From: Flavobacteriales bacterium
Lineage (GTDB): Bacteria > Bacteroidota > Bacteroidia > Flavobacteriales_E > Vicingaceae
Assembly (NCBI GenBank): GCA_026196775.1
Contig: JAPHUD010000003.1
Span: 62,001 to 126,000, forward strand
DNA: 64,000 nucleotides
Direction: 5' to 3'
A program made the position numbers and the translations under genes. Below, piece after piece: positions 62,818 to 64,000 of the stretch (position 1 is its first letter; each line of letters begins with the position of its first letter). The notes under the pieces are model-generated. The model did no database searches and was not told where the DNA came from. It saw nothing but the letters and a program-made list of their open reading frames with translations.

Positions 62818-64000
62818 AAACATACAACAATCCAACTAAAGAACAATGGGCTGAACTTATAGAACGTCCAGTTATTAATCAAGAGCAATTAATCGAAGCG
62901 GTTAGTACTATTATTAATGATGTAAAACAAAATGGAGATAAAGCATTAATAAAATATGCCAGTCTTTTTGATGGTGTTGAATTAACCAATTTGGCTATTT
63001 CAGAAAAAGAGATAAAACAAGCTTGTAAAGAAGTTTCTCAAGAACTAAAAGATGCTATACAAATAGCCTATAATAACATCTATGCTTTTCATAAAGCACA
63101 ACAAAACCAAGAGGAAGTTATTGAAACTGTTCCTGGTGTTAAATGTTGGAGAAAATCGGTTGCTATAGAAAAAGTAGGGTTGTATATTCCTGGAGGTAGT
63201 GCTCCATTGTTCTCAACCATTTTAATGTTGGGTATACCTGCTCTAATTGCTGGTTGTGAAGAAGTAGTATTGTGTACGCCTCCAAACAAGAATCAGGAAA
63301 TTAATCCTGCCATTTTATATACTGCTAACTTGGTAGGCATTACTAAAATCTATAAAGTAGGAGGGGCTCAAGCAGTTGCTGCAATGGCTTATGGAACAGA
63401 AAATATCCCTCAGGTATATAAAATATTTGGACCAGGAAACCAATACGTTACCAAAGCCAAAGAATTGGTTCAGCAAAGTGGTGTGGCAATAGATATGCCT
63501 GCAGGTCCAAGTGAAGTTTTGGTTATTGCTGACGATACTTGTAAACCAATTTTTGTAGCTGCAGATTTATTATCTCAAGCAGAACACGGAGCAGATAGTC
63601 AAGTGATTTTATTGAGTGATAATGAAAATGTAGTTAAAGAATGTTTAACAGAAGTAAATAAACAAGTAGCACAATTACCAAGAAAAGAAACAGCTTTAAA
63701 AGCGTTAGCAAACAGTAAAGCAATTGTATTAAAGAGTATAGAAGATTGCATTTCTTTTAGCAATCAATATGCTCCTGAACACTTAATTATTGCATCTAAT
63801 AACGCAAATCATTTTACATATAGCATTATAAATGCAGGTTCTGTTTTTTTAGGTAATTACAGTTGCGAATCTGCTGGAGATTATGCCAGTGGTACTAACC
63901 ATACGCTACCAACCAATGGTTTTGCAAAAAATTACAGTGGAGTATCGTTAGATAGTTTTGTAAAGAAAATAACTTTTCAAGAATTAAGTAAAGTAGGAAT
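62814..64000 (+). CDS. hisD: Histidinol dehydrogenase (N-terminal part, cut by window edge)
   Basis: About 395 codons are present. The motifs VGLYIPGGSAPLFSTILMLG, VGGAQAVAAMAYGTENIPQV, FGPGNQYVTKAKELVQ and DMPAGPSEVLVIADDT are the HisD hallmarks, and AEHGADSQVILLSD contains catalytic-site residues. It oxidises histidinol to histidine in two steps with NAD and a zinc ion. The ATG at 62814 overlaps the hisG stop. Near the right edge the sequence still reads YSCESAGDYASGTNHTLPTN-like residues expected of HisD, and the last 30 or so residues are missing. Confidence 0.96.
   Translation, partial: MKTYNNPTKEQWAELIERPVINQEQLIEAVSTIINDVKQNGDKALIKYASLFDGVELTNLAISEKEIKQACKEVSQELKDAIQIAYNNIYAFHKAQQNQEEVIETVPGVKCWRKSVAIEKVGLYIPGGSAPLFSTILMLGIPALIAGCEEVVLCTPPNKNQEINPAILYTANLVGITKIYKVGGAQAVAAMAYGTENIPQVYKIFGPGNQYVTKAKELVQQSGVAIDMPAGPSEVLVIADDTCKPIFVAADLLSQAEHGADSQVILLSDNENVVKECLTEVNKQVAQLPRKETALKALANSKAIVLKSIEDCISFSNQYAPEHLIIASNNANHFTYSIINAGSVFLGNYSCESAGDYASGTNHTLPTNGFAKNYSGVSLDSFVKKITFQELSKVG

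Overview
The window is low-G+C DNA from a member of the Bacteroidota, most likely order Flavobacteriales. The evidence is two kinds of type IX secretion (T9SS) C-terminal sorting domains, a T9SS plug protein, a Bacteroidota-type exosortase with a PID-CTERM-like target, repeated matches to the TAnnTTTG -7 promoter box, and weak ribosome binding sites. No rRNA, tRNA, CRISPR array, transposase or integrase was seen.

Positions 1-32196 (all minus strand) are one very large surface-polysaccharide cluster. In transcription order it starts with a Wzc-type tyrosine autokinase and the Wzm/Wzt ABC exporter. These are followed by a sulfotransferase, a WbqC-like protein, a methyltransferase, a sugar N-formyltransferase, a WecE-type aminotransferase and a WecF-type transferase (a Fuc4N branch). 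Next come FdtA/FdtC/FdtB-like enzymes (a Fuc3NAc or Qui3NAc branch), a GT61-like transferase, FkbM methyltransferases, another aminotransferase with a PglD-like acetyltransferase, about ten GT2/GT4-type glycosyltransferases, a UDP-GlcNAc 2-epimerase, a Wzy-like polymerase and a carbamoyltransferase cut by the left edge. Genes mostly overlap or abut. The cluster is broken by REP-like palindromes (15.7-15.8 kb and 28.7-28.9 kb) and by a scar: a 48-codon remnant of a second copy of an aminotransferase gene (17698-17844).

Positions 32306-41671 (plus strand) hold an exosortase, a small membrane protein that is probably its partner, a 1186-residue T9SS cargo protein, a 76-residue Pro/Gly-rich protein with a PID-CTERM-like tail, rsmI, and two more T9SS cargo proteins (type B and type A). 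Positions 41742-45297 hold a HisH/HisF2-like pair of the acetamidino-sugar type, a GT2 enzyme and a miaA-like gene.

Positions 45608-46618 (minus) are a DUF302-rhodanese-rhodanese operon behind a GTAACA-N2-TGTTAC palindrome placed near -41.5 of a predicted promoter. After it come ssb, a PsiE-family gene, a SpoIIE-type phosphatase (minus), the complete nqrABCDEF sodium pump operon (minus, 50267-56211) with a good promoter and terminator, the divergent T9SS plug gene, a TSUP transporter and a cysH-type reductase.

Positions 59398-61619 carry an ABC-type ATPase plus a DUF4435/Toprim-like protein, a two-gene layout resembling the PARIS anti-phage system. The window ends in a histidine operon (hisG, partial hisD) preceded by a complete attenuator: an 18-codon leader peptide with six His codons, an antiterminator pairing and an intrinsic terminator.

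The strongest candidates for a second look are the his attenuator, the PARIS-like pair, the exosortase/PID-CTERM/T9SS neighbourhood beside the polysaccharide cluster, and the aminotransferase remnant. All functional calls rest on reading motifs and context; no database search was run.
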